Of a stretch of DNA of 64,000 nucleotides, positions 49,606-58,205 are shown piece by piece. The first letter of the stretch is position 1. Each line of letters starts with the position of its first letter. A program made the position numbers and the translations under genes. The notes under the pieces are model-generated. The model did not search any database and was not told the origin of the DNA. It saw only the letters and a list, made by a program, of their open reading frames with translations. Source of the DNA: Kitasatospora kifunensis (GTDB lineage Bacteria; Actinomycetota; Actinomycetes; Streptomycetales; Streptomycetaceae); the NCBI RefSeq assembly GCF_014203855.1, contig NZ_JACHJV010000002.1:124001-188000 (forward strand). Direction: 5' to 3'.

Positions 49606-51777
49606 TCAGCCGGCCGCCGCCGCCCGGTTGGCCGCCTGCGTCCGGGCCTGGTTCGCGGCCTGCGCGACCCCGGTGAGCCACGCGGTGGTGTCGGCGATCA
49701 GCAGGACGGCGTCGGGCGACAGGCCGTCGACGGCCGGGTGCGAGGGCCGCAGGGCGGGTGCGGGCGACGATGACTGCGGGGGCGCTCCGGAGCGCAGGCG
49801 GGTGGCGGCGTGCTGGAACTCCGTGGCCACCTGGTCGGCCAGCGCGGTCAGCTGGGCGGCGGCCTGCGGTGGCAGTGGTGCGGGCCCCGGTGCCCCGCGA
49901 CGGGTGAGCATCAACTGACCGCCGCCCACCACCAGTTCGCCGGGCAGCAGGATGAGCTCCCAGGACGGGTCGGCGGGGTGGCGGGGGCTGCTCTCCGTCC
50001 GGTACTGGAGGTAGGTGGCCTGGGTGAGCAGCATCGCGTGGCGGGCCGTCCGCAGCGGGTCGGCCCCGGGCCCGGCTCGCAGGCAGAGCAGGGCGGTCAC
50101 CGACCGGCACCCCTCGGCCGTCTGCGACAGGAAGTCGGCGACGGCGGACCGCAGTTGGCCGTGCGCGCCACGCGGCCAGGCGAGCAGGCTGGCCGTCACG
50201 CCGATCGTGCCGCCGACCACCACGTCCAGCAGCCGCACCAAGGGCAGGGAGAGGGTGGGCGGCAGGATCTGCACGAAGAGCATGACGATGCAGAGCGTCA
50301 TCGCGCCCTGCAGCCAGCTGGGCCCGAGCACGGCGCCCACGCCGAATCCCACCAGCAGGCACACGGGTGTCACGGCCGCGTAGAACGCGGGGACGTCACC
50401 CACCAGGTAGAGCAGCAGCGTGGCCAGCGCGCCACCGGCGATCGTGCCCAGCAGGGCGGGCAGCTGTGCGTTGCGGGTGTCCGCGGCCGAGGTGCGCATC
50501 AGGCTGAGCAGGGCCAGCAGCACCCAGAAGCCGTGCGGCAGGTCCAGCAGCCCGACCACCAGGCGGGCGCAGGCCAGCGTGGTGGCCAGGCGCAGCGCGT
50601 TCTGCAGCATCACCGAGTGGGGCGTCAGCTGCAGCCGCAGGGCGCCCCACCAGCGGGCGAGGGCGGGCTGCGTGGCGTAGGCGAACGGCCCGCCGGGGTA
50701 CTGCCGACGCGGGTCCGGGGCGGCGCCGAGCGCGATCTGAGCGGCCTCGGCGGCCAGCAGCGTGCCTTCGGCGGCCGAGCGGGTGATCGCCTCCAGCCGC
50801 AGTCGCCGGGACGAGGCGGTGGCGAGTTGCCGCGTCCGTTCGGCGTCGAAGGCGCGCAGCGCCGCGTGCAGCGTGTCGCCGCTGGCCGACTCGGGGACAC
50901 CCGAGCGCAGGTCGTGCGCGGTGCGCCGCAGGGCTGCCGCGCAGTCGGCCAGCAGCACCGCCGCGCAGGGGCAGGCAGTGGCGTGGCCGTCATCGGGGCG
51001 GCTGTCGGCCATGCGGTCCAGCTGGTTGCACACGTGCCGGGTGGCCGCGCGGGCTTGGTCGAGGCCGCGGTCCCGTGGTGCGGCGGAGGTGGGGCGCTCC
51101 GGTACCGGCACCCGCGACAGCCGGGTCGCCTCCAGCGCCCGGTCCGCGGCGATGCCCGCGACCCGCGCGGCGGCCGGCTCCCCCTGACCGGCCAGCACCT
51201 GGCCGGTGGCGGTGCAGTAGTCGGCGACCGCGCACAGCGCGTCGGCGAGGATCGACCGGTACGAGCGCGGCGGCGGGTCGGCCCACAGGATCAGGTCCAC
51301 GACGATGGTGAGCAGGATGCCGACGGTGAGCCCGGCCAGCCGGAAGCCCAGCGACCTGGGCTCGTAGGGCGGGAAGCAGGGCAGGACGTAGTACAGCTGC
51401 AGGGCGGCTGCCAGCATGGCCGGGCGCGGCCCGCCGATCGCCAGGAACGAGACCAGGAAACCGATCACGAACAGGCCCAGCGCCGCGGCCCAGTGCTGGA
51501 CGGCGAGCAGCGTGCCGGCGGTGACCAACAGCCAGCCGGCGGGCAGCATGACGAGCAGGGTGCGGGCGCGCCGCCGTGCGGGCCCCGGCACCTTGGCGAA
51601 GAGGACCAGCGGCAGCGAGCCGAAGATCGCGTACAGCGCCATGTCGGGCCGGTGGAAGCCGTAGGTGAGCACGTAGAAGCCGGTGCCGCCCGCCAGGGTG
51701 ATCCAGACGGCGCGCCGCAGCGCGTCAGGGCCGCCCTCCTGGCGCAGCAGCCACCGCACGGGCCGGCTCACGTCCAC
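49606..51777 (-). CDS. FUSC-family membrane protein
   Basis: 723 aa. Two blocks of membrane helices (residues about 20-175 and 390-540) separated by a cytoplasmic helical region, the fusaric-acid-resistance/YccS layout. Signature SPVMLQNALRLATTLACARLVVG-like and GFWVLLALLSLMRTSAADTR segments are present. Members are proposed aromatic-acid efflux proteins. GTG start at 51775-51777. Convergent with the PreQ0 operon; not obviously linked to it. Confidence 0.85.
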   Translation of the reverse strand: MDVSRPVRWLLRQEGGPDALRRAVWITLAGGTGFYVLTYGFHRPDMALYAIFGSLPLVLFAKVPGPARRRARTLLVMLPAGWLLVTAGTLLAVQHWAAALGLFVIGFLVSFLAIGGPRPAMLAAALQLYYVLPCFPPYEPRSLGFRLAGLTVGILLTIVVDLILWADPPPRSYRSILADALCAVADYCTATGQVLAGQGEPAAARVAGIAADRALEATRLSRVPVPERPTSAAPRDRGLDQARAATRHVCNQLDRMADSRPDDGHATACPCAAVLLADCAAALRRTAHDLRSGVPESASGDTLHAALRAFDAERTRQLATASSRRLRLEAITRSAAEGTLLAAEAAQIALGAAPDPRRQYPGGPFAYATQPALARWWGALRLQLTPHSVMLQNALRLATTLACARLVVGLLDLPHGFWVLLALLSLMRTSAADTRNAQLPALLGTIAGGALATLLLYLVGDVPAFYAAVTPVCLLVGFGVGAVLGPSWLQGAMTLCIVMLFVQILPPTLSLPLVRLLDVVVGGTIGVTASLLAWPRGAHGQLRSAVADFLSQTAEGCRSVTALLCLRAGPGADPLRTARHAMLLTQATYLQYRTESSPRHPADPSWELILLPGELVVGGGQLMLTRRGAPGPAPLPPQAAAQLTALADQVATEFQHAATRLRSGAPPQSSSPAPALRPSHPAVDGLSPDAVLLIADTTAWLTGVAQAANQARTQAANRAAAAG

Positions 51778-51933
51778 CGGGGTGCCCGGCCCTCTCGCGC
51801 CCCGGCGCGGATCACGGCGCCGGGGCGGGCATGGCGAACCGCGCGGGGGCGACAGAGGATCATGGACTCACCCTCGGTGGACTCGGACCAGGCCGCAACC
51901 CGCGCCGGGCCATCCGCGCGGCTCACCGGCCAC

Positions 51934-52102
51934 CTAGGGCCTGTCCGGCCGATCTTGCCGGGCGCGCGACGCCGGGCATCCCGCCTGGACGCACGCCCGA
52001 ATCGCCCAAGTACGGCCCAGTACGAGGACGACTCGGGCGCACGCCCAGCCGGGCGCCCAACGCCGCGCGCTGATCCGACAAGATCGGCCGGACAGGCCCT
52101 AG
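51934..52102. mobile_element. 169-bp MITE-like palindromic element
   Basis: Perfect 24-bp terminal inverted repeats (CTAGGGCCTGTCCGG...TTG) at 51934-51957 and 52079-52102. The interior is also imperfectly palindromic (GCGCGCG.CG..GGGC on the left, its partner on the right), so the whole element can fold into one long hairpin. No coding capacity. It fills most of the space between the FUSC gene and the sensor kinase. Confidence 0.75.
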
Positions 52103-52133
52103 TGGCGGCTGCGAGGGTCCGCCTACCGGCGCA

Positions 52134-53516
52134 TCAGCCGCGTCCGGGCAGGACGAGCCGGAAGAGCGCCCCGCCGCCCGGGGCGGACTCGGCGGTCAGG
52201 ACGGCTCCGTGGGCGCGGGCGATCTGACGGGCCATCGCCAGCCCGAGCCCCGAGCCGGGCAGCGCCCGTGCAGCGGAGGCGCGGTAGAAGCGGTCGAAGA
52301 CGTAGGGCAGGTCCTCGGGCCTGATGCCGGGGCCGTGGTCGCGCACGGTGAGCTGGCCACCGGCCGTCAGCGTGACCTCGACCGCGCCGCCGGGCGGGCT
52401 GAACTTCGCGGCGTTGTCCAGCAGGTTGGAGACCAGCCGCACGAGCCGGGCCGGGACGCCCGGCAGGGTGCGCTCACCCGACTCGTCCAGCAGGGTGAAG
52501 GTGACCGCGGGCCAGTGGTCCTGGGCGGACGCCACGCAGTGCGCGACCAGCGGCCCGATCCGCACCTGTTCGAGCAGGGGCTGCGGCTCCTCGTCGCGGG
52601 CCAGTTCGATCAGGTCGTTCACCAGGCCGGTCACCTCGCGCAGCTGGCGTTGCAACGCGGCGGAGGCCCGGTCGCGTTGGGCCTGCGACAGCCGATCGGC
52701 GCGGGCGAGCAGTTCGGCGTTGGTGCGCAGTGCGGTCAGTGGGGTGCGCAGCTCGTGCGAGGCGTCGGCGATCAGCCGCCGCTGGGCGGCGATCGACTGC
52801 TCCAGCTCGCCCAGCATGGTGTTGAAGCTGCCGGCCAGCCGGGTCAGCTCGTCCTCCCGGCGCCCCGGGGGCAGCTCGATCCGCAGGCCGGCGTCGCGGG
52901 TGTCGGCGATCCGTTCGGCGGTGGTGGTCAGCCTGGTGACCGGCGCCAGGCCGGTGCGGGCGACCGCGTAGCCGAGCGCGGCCGCCAGCAGGACGCCGGC
53001 CGCCGCGACCGCCGCCATCAGTTCGCCGGCCTGCCGCACGCCCCGGTCGGCGGCATCCGAGCGCAGCGCGACCTGCACGGCCTGGTGCGCGCCGGGCGGC
53101 GCGGTGCCCATCGGGGTGGTCAGCATCCGGGCGGCATGGCCGCTGACGGTGATGTCGGTGTAGTACCCGGCCCGGTGCCCGGCGGCCACCTCGCGGGTGG
53201 TCTCGGTGACCGGCAGCACGTAGTGGGCCGACGGGTCCTTGGCGGGGTCGGCGGGCACGATCTGGGTGCAGGCGGGGGCGGACAGGTAGCCGCACTCGCC
53301 GGAGACCGCCTGCGGCGGCTGGTTGCGGTACTGCTGCTGGACCAGGGTGGCCTGCTGGGTCAGGCTCAGATCGAGCTGGTGCAGCAGTTCGTAGCGGACG
53401 ATGCTGAAGGCCGCCGCGCAGACCCCGAGGGCGACCAGCGTGACCGCGGCGGTGCAGGCCAGCGCCAGCCGGGTGCGCAGCGAGCGGCGGCGACGCCAGC
53501 GGGCGTGTGCTCTCAT
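52134..53516 (-). CDS. Sensor histidine kinase (MprB/CutS type)
   Basis: 460 aa. TM1 at about 18-40, extracellular sensor with two Cys (GECGYLSAPACTQ), TM2 at about 163-185, HAMP, HisKA with H254 in DASHELRTPLTAL, N-box RLVSNLLDNAAKFS, G1 DHGPGI, F-box DRFYR, G2 GSGLGLAMARQI. Its ATG overlaps the regulator stop (ATGA). An envelope-stress role is possible by analogy to MprAB, supported only by the nearby HtrA-type protease. Confidence 0.93.
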   Translation of the reverse strand: MRAHARWRRRRSLRTRLALACTAAVTLVALGVCAAAFSIVRYELLHQLDLSLTQQATLVQQQYRNQPPQAVSGECGYLSAPACTQIVPADPAKDPSAHYVLPVTETTREVAAGHRAGYYTDITVSGHAARMLTTPMGTAPPGAHQAVQVALRSDAADRGVRQAGELMAAVAAAGVLLAAALGYAVARTGLAPVTRLTTTAERIADTRDAGLRIELPPGRREDELTRLAGSFNTMLGELEQSIAAQRRLIADASHELRTPLTALRTNAELLARADRLSQAQRDRASAALQRQLREVTGLVNDLIELARDEEPQPLLEQVRIGPLVAHCVASAQDHWPAVTFTLLDESGERTLPGVPARLVRLVSNLLDNAAKFSPPGGAVEVTLTAGGQLTVRDHGPGIRPEDLPYVFDRFYRASAARALPGSGLGLAMARQIARAHGAVLTAESAPGGGALFRLVLPGRG

Positions 53517-54199
53517 CGCTCCGCCAGCCGGTAGCCCACGCCGTGCACGGTGTGCACCAGCCGCGGTTCGCCGCCGGCCTCCAGCTTGCGGCGCAGGTAA
53601 CCTACGTACACCGCCAGCGAGTTGGAGTCGGGTCCGAAGTCGGAGCCCCAGACCAGCTCCATGATCAGCTCGCGCGGCAGCACCTGTCCCGGGTGGCGCA
53701 GCAGCACCTCCAGGAGGGCGAACTCGGTGCGGGAGAACTCCACCGGGCGGCCGCCGCGGCGCCCGGTGCGGGTGGCCGGGTCCACCGTCAGGTCGGCGAA
53801 GGCGGTGCCGAGGTCGTCCGCCACGGGGGCGGCGCGGCGCAGCAGGGCCCGCAGCCGGGCGGTGAGCTCGTCCAGGGCGAACGGCTTGACCAGGTAGTCG
53901 TCGGCGCCCGCGTCCAGCCCGTCCACCCGGTCGCTCACCGAGTCGCGGGCGGTCAGCACCAGGATCGGGGTGCGGTCGCCCAGCGCCCGCAGTCGCCGGC
54001 ACACCGCGAGCCCGTCGAGCACCGGCATCAGCAGGTCCAGCACCATGGCGTCCGGCTGCCAGTCGGCCAGCTCGCTCAGCGCCGCCAGCCCGTCGGCGGC
54101 GCCGCGCACGGCATAGCCCTCGACCGCCAGGCCGTCCTCGACGGCGGCGCGCACCTCCGGGTCGTCGTCGACGACCAGGATCTTCAGTCCGTTGCTCAT
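53513..54199 (-). CDS. OmpR-family response regulator
   Basis: 228 aa. Receiver: DDD at 11-13, phosphoacceptor D55 (MVLDLLMP), K104 (YLVKPF). C-terminal winged helix: VEFSRTEFALLEVLLRHPGQVLPRELIMELVWG and NSLAVYVGYLRRKLEAGGEPRLVHTVHGVGY. First gene of a two-gene operon with the kinase. Confidence 0.95.
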   Translation of the reverse strand: MSNGLKILVVDDDPEVRAAVEDGLAVEGYAVRGAADGLAALSELADWQPDAMVLDLLMPVLDGLAVCRRLRALGDRTPILVLTARDSVSDRVDGLDAGADDYLVKPFALDELTARLRALLRRAAPVADDLGTAFADLTVDPATRTGRRGGRPVEFSRTEFALLEVLLRHPGQVLPRELIMELVWGSDFGPDSNSLAVYVGYLRRKLEAGGEPRLVHTVHGVGYRLAER

Positions 54200-54512
54200 G
54201 GGCTAAGCCTCGCAAACCGCGCTCTGATAACTCTCTTATATCCGTCCCGGTCGATCCGTCCCGGTCGATCCGTCCCGGTCGTGGTGACCGGCCGTGGTGA
54301 CCGGCCGTGGTGATCGGCGCGGCGGGAAGCGGCCCGCCGGGGGAGCCGCCCGGCGGGGTGCGGTTCCACCGGCCCGTCGGCCGGTCGGTGGATCCGGGCC
54401 CAGGCCGGACCTACCTAGCGTTGAAGGCGTCTGCTGATCGGCGCCGTCCGGGTGTCGGCGGCCTCCGGTCCGCCCGGTCACGGGTGGGCACCGGCAACGA
54501 GAGGTGATCACC
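54200..54512. other. Divergent promoter region with tandem repeats
   Basis: Three 14-bp units TCCGTCCCGGTCG(A/T) at 54241-54282 followed by GTGGTGACCGGCC units to about 54310 lie between the response regulator (left) and the stress protein (right). No gene seen. Confidence 0.65.
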
Positions 54513-55001
54513 ATGTCCACAACTGTGCAGCGGGTCGTCGTCGGCGTCGACGGATCGGCCGGGAGCCTGGCCGCCCTGCGGATCGGGCTGGCGGAAGCCG
54601 AGCGGCACGGCGCGGTCCTGCGCCCTGTCCTGGCGCTGGTGCCGCCCGGTGGCGAGATCGCCGAGAGGCGTTGGCCCTCGCCGCCGGAGCTCCAGCGGAT
54701 CTGGACCGGCGACGCCAGGGTCAGACTGCTGAAGGCCTGCGGGCAGGTCCTTCCGGAGGGGGTAGACGGCGTGGAGGTCGAGCCCGAGGTGGTCCGGGGC
54801 GCGCCGGGCGCGGTGCTGGTCGACTGCGCGCCCGCCAGTACCGATCTGCTGGTGCTGGGCGCCTGCGGGCACGGGACGCTGTCCCGCCTGCGCCCGCACT
54901 CGGTGAGCCGCTACTGCCTGAGGCACGCGAACTGCCCGGTGCTGGTCGTCCACCCCGACGAGGCCGAGGAGCCCGCTGACGGCGGGCGGGCTGAGCAGTA
55001 G
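54513..55001 (+). CDS. Universal stress protein (UspA family)
   Basis: 162 aa. RVVVGVDGSAGSLAALRIGLAEA (beta 1, ATP-binding Asp) and LVLGACGHGTLSRLRPHSVSRYCLRHANCPVLVV, with the G-x2-G-x9-G(S/T) motif modified to GACGHGTLSRLRPHSVS. An ATP-binding stress protein. The ATG at 54513 follows GAGAGGTG. Confidence 0.9.
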   Translation: MSTTVQRVVVGVDGSAGSLAALRIGLAEAERHGAVLRPVLALVPPGGEIAERRWPSPPELQRIWTGDARVRLLKACGQVLPEGVDGVEVEPEVVRGAPGAVLVDCAPASTDLLVLGACGHGTLSRLRPHSVSRYCLRHANCPVLVVHPDEAEEPADGGRAEQ

Positions 55002-55039
55002 GGCCGAGCGGCAGGGCTGACAGGAGTAAGGAGCAGGTA

Positions 55040-55486
55040 ATGGACATGGGTAGCGTGACAGAGAGCCGGATCGTCGTCGGAGTGGACGGTTCGTCCTCCT
55101 CCCGGCGCGCCCTGGGATGGGCGGTCGAGCAGGCTCGGCTGACCGGGGCGGTGGTGGACGCGGTGGCCTGCTGGGTCTATCCGACGATGTACGGGGTGGT
55201 CATGGCCAAGCCCGAGTCCCGGGCCGACCAGGAGGCCGGACGGATGCTGGCCCGCGCGGTGGCCGAAGTGGTCGGGGACCGGCCACCGGCGGAGGTCCGG
55301 CAGAGCGTGCTGCTCGGTAACGCCGCCGAGGAACTGCTGGCGCGAGCGCACGGCGCGGACCTGTTGGTACTGGGTCGGCGCGAGCACCACGCCTTCGTCA
55401 ACGTGCTGGCGGGCTCGGTGAGTCAGTACTGCCTCCAGCGCGCCCGCTGCCCGGTGGTCCTGATCCGCGACCCCGAAGGTCACTGA
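55040..55486 (+). CDS. Universal stress protein (UspA family), second copy
   Basis: 148 aa. IVVGVDGSSSSRRALGWAVEQA and LLVLGRREHHAFVNVLAGSVSQYCLQRARCPVVLI. It is in tandem with the first USP, 38 bp apart, probably one operon. AAGGAG lies upstream. The nucleotide-binding GxxG reads GRREHHAFVN, so ATP binding may be altered. Confidence 0.9.
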   Translation: MDMGSVTESRIVVGVDGSSSSRRALGWAVEQARLTGAVVDAVACWVYPTMYGVVMAKPESRADQEAGRMLARAVAEVVGDRPPAEVRQSVLLGNAAEELLARAHGADLLVLGRREHHAFVNVLAGSVSQYCLQRARCPVVLIRDPEGH

Positions 55487-55545
55487 CTGACCGTCAGATC
55501 AGGTGGTCGGGGCTGATGGTCCGTATATCGGGGTACTGAGTGGGC

Positions 55546-55866
55546 ATGGCTGAGATCCTGGTGGAAGAGAACTTCGCGCACATCGACGGCAGTGACATGA
55601 ACGTCATCCTCGACCTGCTGGACGAGTTGGCCCTGGAGGCCGAGCCCACCGCACCGCGCAGCAGCGGCAGAGGCCGCCAATGGGAGCTGACCATGCACTG
55701 GCAGCAGGCCACACCGGTGCCGGCCGATATCGAGGCGGCCCTGCCCGCCGTGGTCGCCAGGATCCGGGACCACTTCCAGAACGCAGGGAAGCAACTGCCC
55801 GCCAGGGTCGCCCTGTACAACCGCGACGCACTGCTCCTGCGGACCTTCGAGCCGGACGCCCGGTAG
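55546..55866 (+). CDS. Small hypothetical protein
   Basis: 106 aa: MAEILVEENFAHIDGSDMNVILDLLDEL, RQWELTMHWQQATPVPADIEAALPAVVARIRDHF and ARVALYNRDALLLRTF. An alternating beta-alpha pattern, reminiscent of small components attached to actinobacterial conflict or stress systems, but I cannot name a family. GTG at 55540 is an alternative start. Confidence 0.6.
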   Translation: MAEILVEENFAHIDGSDMNVILDLLDELALEAEPTAPRSSGRGRQWELTMHWQQATPVPADIEAALPAVVARIRDHFQNAGKQLPARVALYNRDALLLRTFEPDAR

Positions 55867-55943
55867 GTCAACGGAGCAGGTCAACGGAGCAGGTCAGCGG
55901 AGCAGATCAACGTAGTAGGTCAACGCAGTAGCTCAACGCAGCA
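55866..55943. repeat. Six 13-bp tandem repeats after a stop codon
   Basis: Units of GGTCAACGGAGCA (55866-55878, 55879-55891) with four variants through 55943. The array starts at the last base of the stop codon and ends at the next terminator. Confidence 0.92.
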
Positions 55944-55967
55944 AAGGCCCGGCAGCTGCCGGGCCTT
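55944..55967. terminator. Terminator palindrome between gene and tRNA
   Basis: AAGGCCCGGCAG/CTGCCGGGCCTT perfect 12-bp dyad, downstream of tRNA-fMet (minus) and of the plus-strand gene. Confidence 0.8.
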
Positions 55968-55975
55968 CACTCTCG

Positions 55976-56049
55976 TAGCGGGGACAGGATTTGAACCTGC
56001 GACCTCTGGGTTATGAGCCCAGCGAGCTACCGAGCTGCTCCACCCCGCG
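55976..56049 (-). tRNA. Initiator tRNA-fMet (CAU), second copy
   Basis: Identical to the gene at 18774-18847: same anticodon stem with three G-C pairs, anticodon CAT and T-loop TTCAAAT. Confidence 0.97.
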
Positions 56050-56172
56050 TCGGTTCCTCCACTCTACGGCATCGGCGCGGGACCCCGTACCAGCGTTCTC
56101 GCTGGTACGGGGTCGGTGGGCGGCAGGGCTTGTGCCACCCACCGGTTGAGGGCTTCGCGGCCGAACCCGGCG

Positions 56173-57501
56173 TCAGTCGGCCGGACCGCTGGCCAACGTG
56201 AGCGTCGTGCTCTGTTGCGTTCCGCCGGCGTCGATCCACTGGACCGCCACCTGGTGTCCGGGCACCTGATTGACCATCAGGGTGGTCAGCGCGTCCGGAC
56301 TGCTGACGGCCTGCCCGTTGACGGCGGTGATCTCGTCACCCTGGGCGAGCCCCGCCTGCGCGGCCGGGGAGCCGGCGATCACGCCCGCGATCAGCACGCC
56401 ACCGCCACCGCCAGTTGCCCCTGAACCTGAACCTGAACCGGTCGCGACCTCCACGCCGATGAAAGCCGTCGGCCCCAGGTGCACGTCCGGGCCGGCCTTG
56501 CCCGCCACGATCTGCTTGGCCAGCGGCAGCGCCGTGTCGATCGGGATCGCGAAGCCCTGCGAGGAGGACTGCTGCTGGGGGGCGGGCGTCGCGGTTCCGG
56601 CGGTGTCGATGCCGATCACGGCGCCGCTGGAGTCCACCAGCGCACCGCCCGAGTCGCCCGGCTGGACGTTCGCGTCCACCTGGATCAGCCCGGCCAACTG
56701 CTCGGCCGTTCCGCTCTCCTCGTCGCTCGCGGTGATCGACTGGTCGAGTGCGGTCACGTTGCCCGGTGCGGCCGAGGGCGTCTGGTCGGTGCCGCCGGCG
56801 TTGCCGATCGCCGTCACCGCCGCGCCCACCGCCACCTTCGAGGAGTTGCCCAGCTTGGCCGTCGCCAGCCCGGAGGCGTCCTTGAGCTGGAGGACCGCCA
56901 GGTCGCCGGTGCGGTCATAGCCGACCACGGTGGCCGTGTAGGTGCGGCCGTTGCCCACGTCGGTCGCGGTGACCGAGGAAGCCCCGTCGATCACATGGTT
57001 GTTGGTGAGCACCTCGCCACTGGCGGTGAGCACGATGCCGGTCCCGGCGGCCTCGCCGCCCTGGTAGCCGAGCGTGGTGTTGATGTCCACCAGGGTCGGA
57101 TCCACCTTGGCGGCCACGCCGCTCACCCCGCCGCCATCGGTGGACGTGGGGACGTACGGCGCCGCCTGCCCCGTGCTCGGAGCGGGCGAGGACTGCCAGA
57201 AGGCGTGGTCGATGCCGATGCCCGCCGCGGCGGCCACCAGCACCGCGGCCAGCAGCGCCAGGGAGGCGCGCCTGCCGTGCCGTCGCGGTGGTGGCGAATA
57301 GCCGTAGCCGGGCGGCACCGGGCCCGGCGGATACGAGGGCATCGGCGGGGCCGCGGAGCCGGACGGCTGGGGCGGGGGAGGACCGGGGATCGCCGTCCCC
57401 GGCTGCGGCGGCGGGCCCCAGCCGGTGGGCGGGCCGTAGTGGCCGGTGCTGTCCGTGCCCCCGGACGGCACCGGTGTCCCTGGTTCCTGATTTCCGCTCA
57501 T
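56173..57501 (-). CDS. HtrA/PepD-type membrane serine protease with PDZ domain
   Basis: 442 aa. Pro/Gly-rich cytoplasmic N-terminus (about 75 aa), one membrane helix (ASLALLAAVLVAAAAGIGI), then a trypsin-like S1C domain with H169 (TNNHVI), D200 (GDLAVLQL) and S284 (QPGDSGGAL), and a C-terminal PDZ domain (GVLIAGVIAGSPAAQAGLAQGDEITAVNGQ). It degrades or chaperones misfolded extracytoplasmic proteins. ATG at 57499-57501 chosen; a GTG further upstream is possible. Confidence 0.93.
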   Translation of the reverse strand: MSGNQEPGTPVPSGGTDSTGHYGPPTGWGPPPQPGTAIPGPPPPQPSGSAAPPMPSYPPGPVPPGYGYSPPPRRHGRRASLALLAAVLVAAAAGIGIDHAFWQSSPAPSTGQAAPYVPTSTDGGGVSGVAAKVDPTLVDINTTLGYQGGEAAGTGIVLTASGEVLTNNHVIDGASSVTATDVGNGRTYTATVVGYDRTGDLAVLQLKDASGLATAKLGNSSKVAVGAAVTAIGNAGGTDQTPSAAPGNVTALDQSITASDEESGTAEQLAGLIQVDANVQPGDSGGALVDSSGAVIGIDTAGTATPAPQQQSSSQGFAIPIDTALPLAKQIVAGKAGPDVHLGPTAFIGVEVATGSGSGSGATGGGGGVLIAGVIAGSPAAQAGLAQGDEITAVNGQAVSSPDALTTLMVNQVPGHQVAVQWIDAGGTQQSTTLTLASGPAD

Positions 57502-57829
57502 GACGGCCCCATCAGAAGTTCTCGGCGAAGACACCCGGAGAGCCTGCGGCCCCGACGGGCCGACCAGGTGCTCCCTTCCTCCATGATGCGAGCCCGGGAC
57601 GTGAACTGCGTGAGCAGCGGATGAGCTTGTCCTTTAATGCGGTGCCGATGCGGCCACCCGGGACCACCTGCGGCCACACCGGCTACCTGAGAGCACACCG
57701 GCTACCCGCTCACCCCGGTCGGCGAGCCAGGAAGCTGATCCGGGTGAGCGGGCTGATGGTCCGGGTCGGGGGCAGCACCCACGAGTCGTCACCGACCGCC
57801 ACGCCGGTGAGCGGGAAGGCGCCCACCAC

Positions 57830-58052
57830 GATGGCACTCGACCGCTGGCGGACCCAGCTGCGGTTGCGCGCCGCGCTGCCACTGCTCGCCGAGGGGCACC
57901 CGGTGGCCCGGGTCGCCCACGCCGTCGCCCACGCCGTCGGCTACGCCACCCCCAGCGCCTTCCTCGCCGCCTTCCGCCGCACGGTCGGCACCACCCCGCA
58001 GCGCTACCTACGCGGCGCCGAGACCCCACCGGCGCCCTCCCCGGGACCGTGA
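57830..58052 (+). pseudogene. C-terminal remnant of an AraC-type regulator
   Basis: MALDRWRTQLRLRAALPLLAEGHPVARVAHAVAHAVGYATPSAF and FRRTVGTTPQRYLRG correspond to the end of the first and all of the second helix-turn-helix. AHAV is duplicated by a 12-bp tandem repeat, which would distort the helix. The ligand domain and first HTH are replaced by unrelated sequence. Confidence 0.7.
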
Positions 58053-58205
58053 GGCAACCCCGCCAATTCCGCACTGCGCTGTTCTGCGCGGTCAGCGCTC
58101 GTCCCGACCTGCCCCGGGAGGCGGTACCTGGAGGTTCGTCGGACCTTGGCGGACGGTGATCACGGGAACTGCGAGTCGCTTCCTGCCACCGAGCGTGATC
58201 GGTGC

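Noticed and set aside
52209..53534. 441-codon plus-strand frame over the sensor kinase
   Set aside because: Gln/Arg/Gly-rich shadow of the kinase gene on the other strand.
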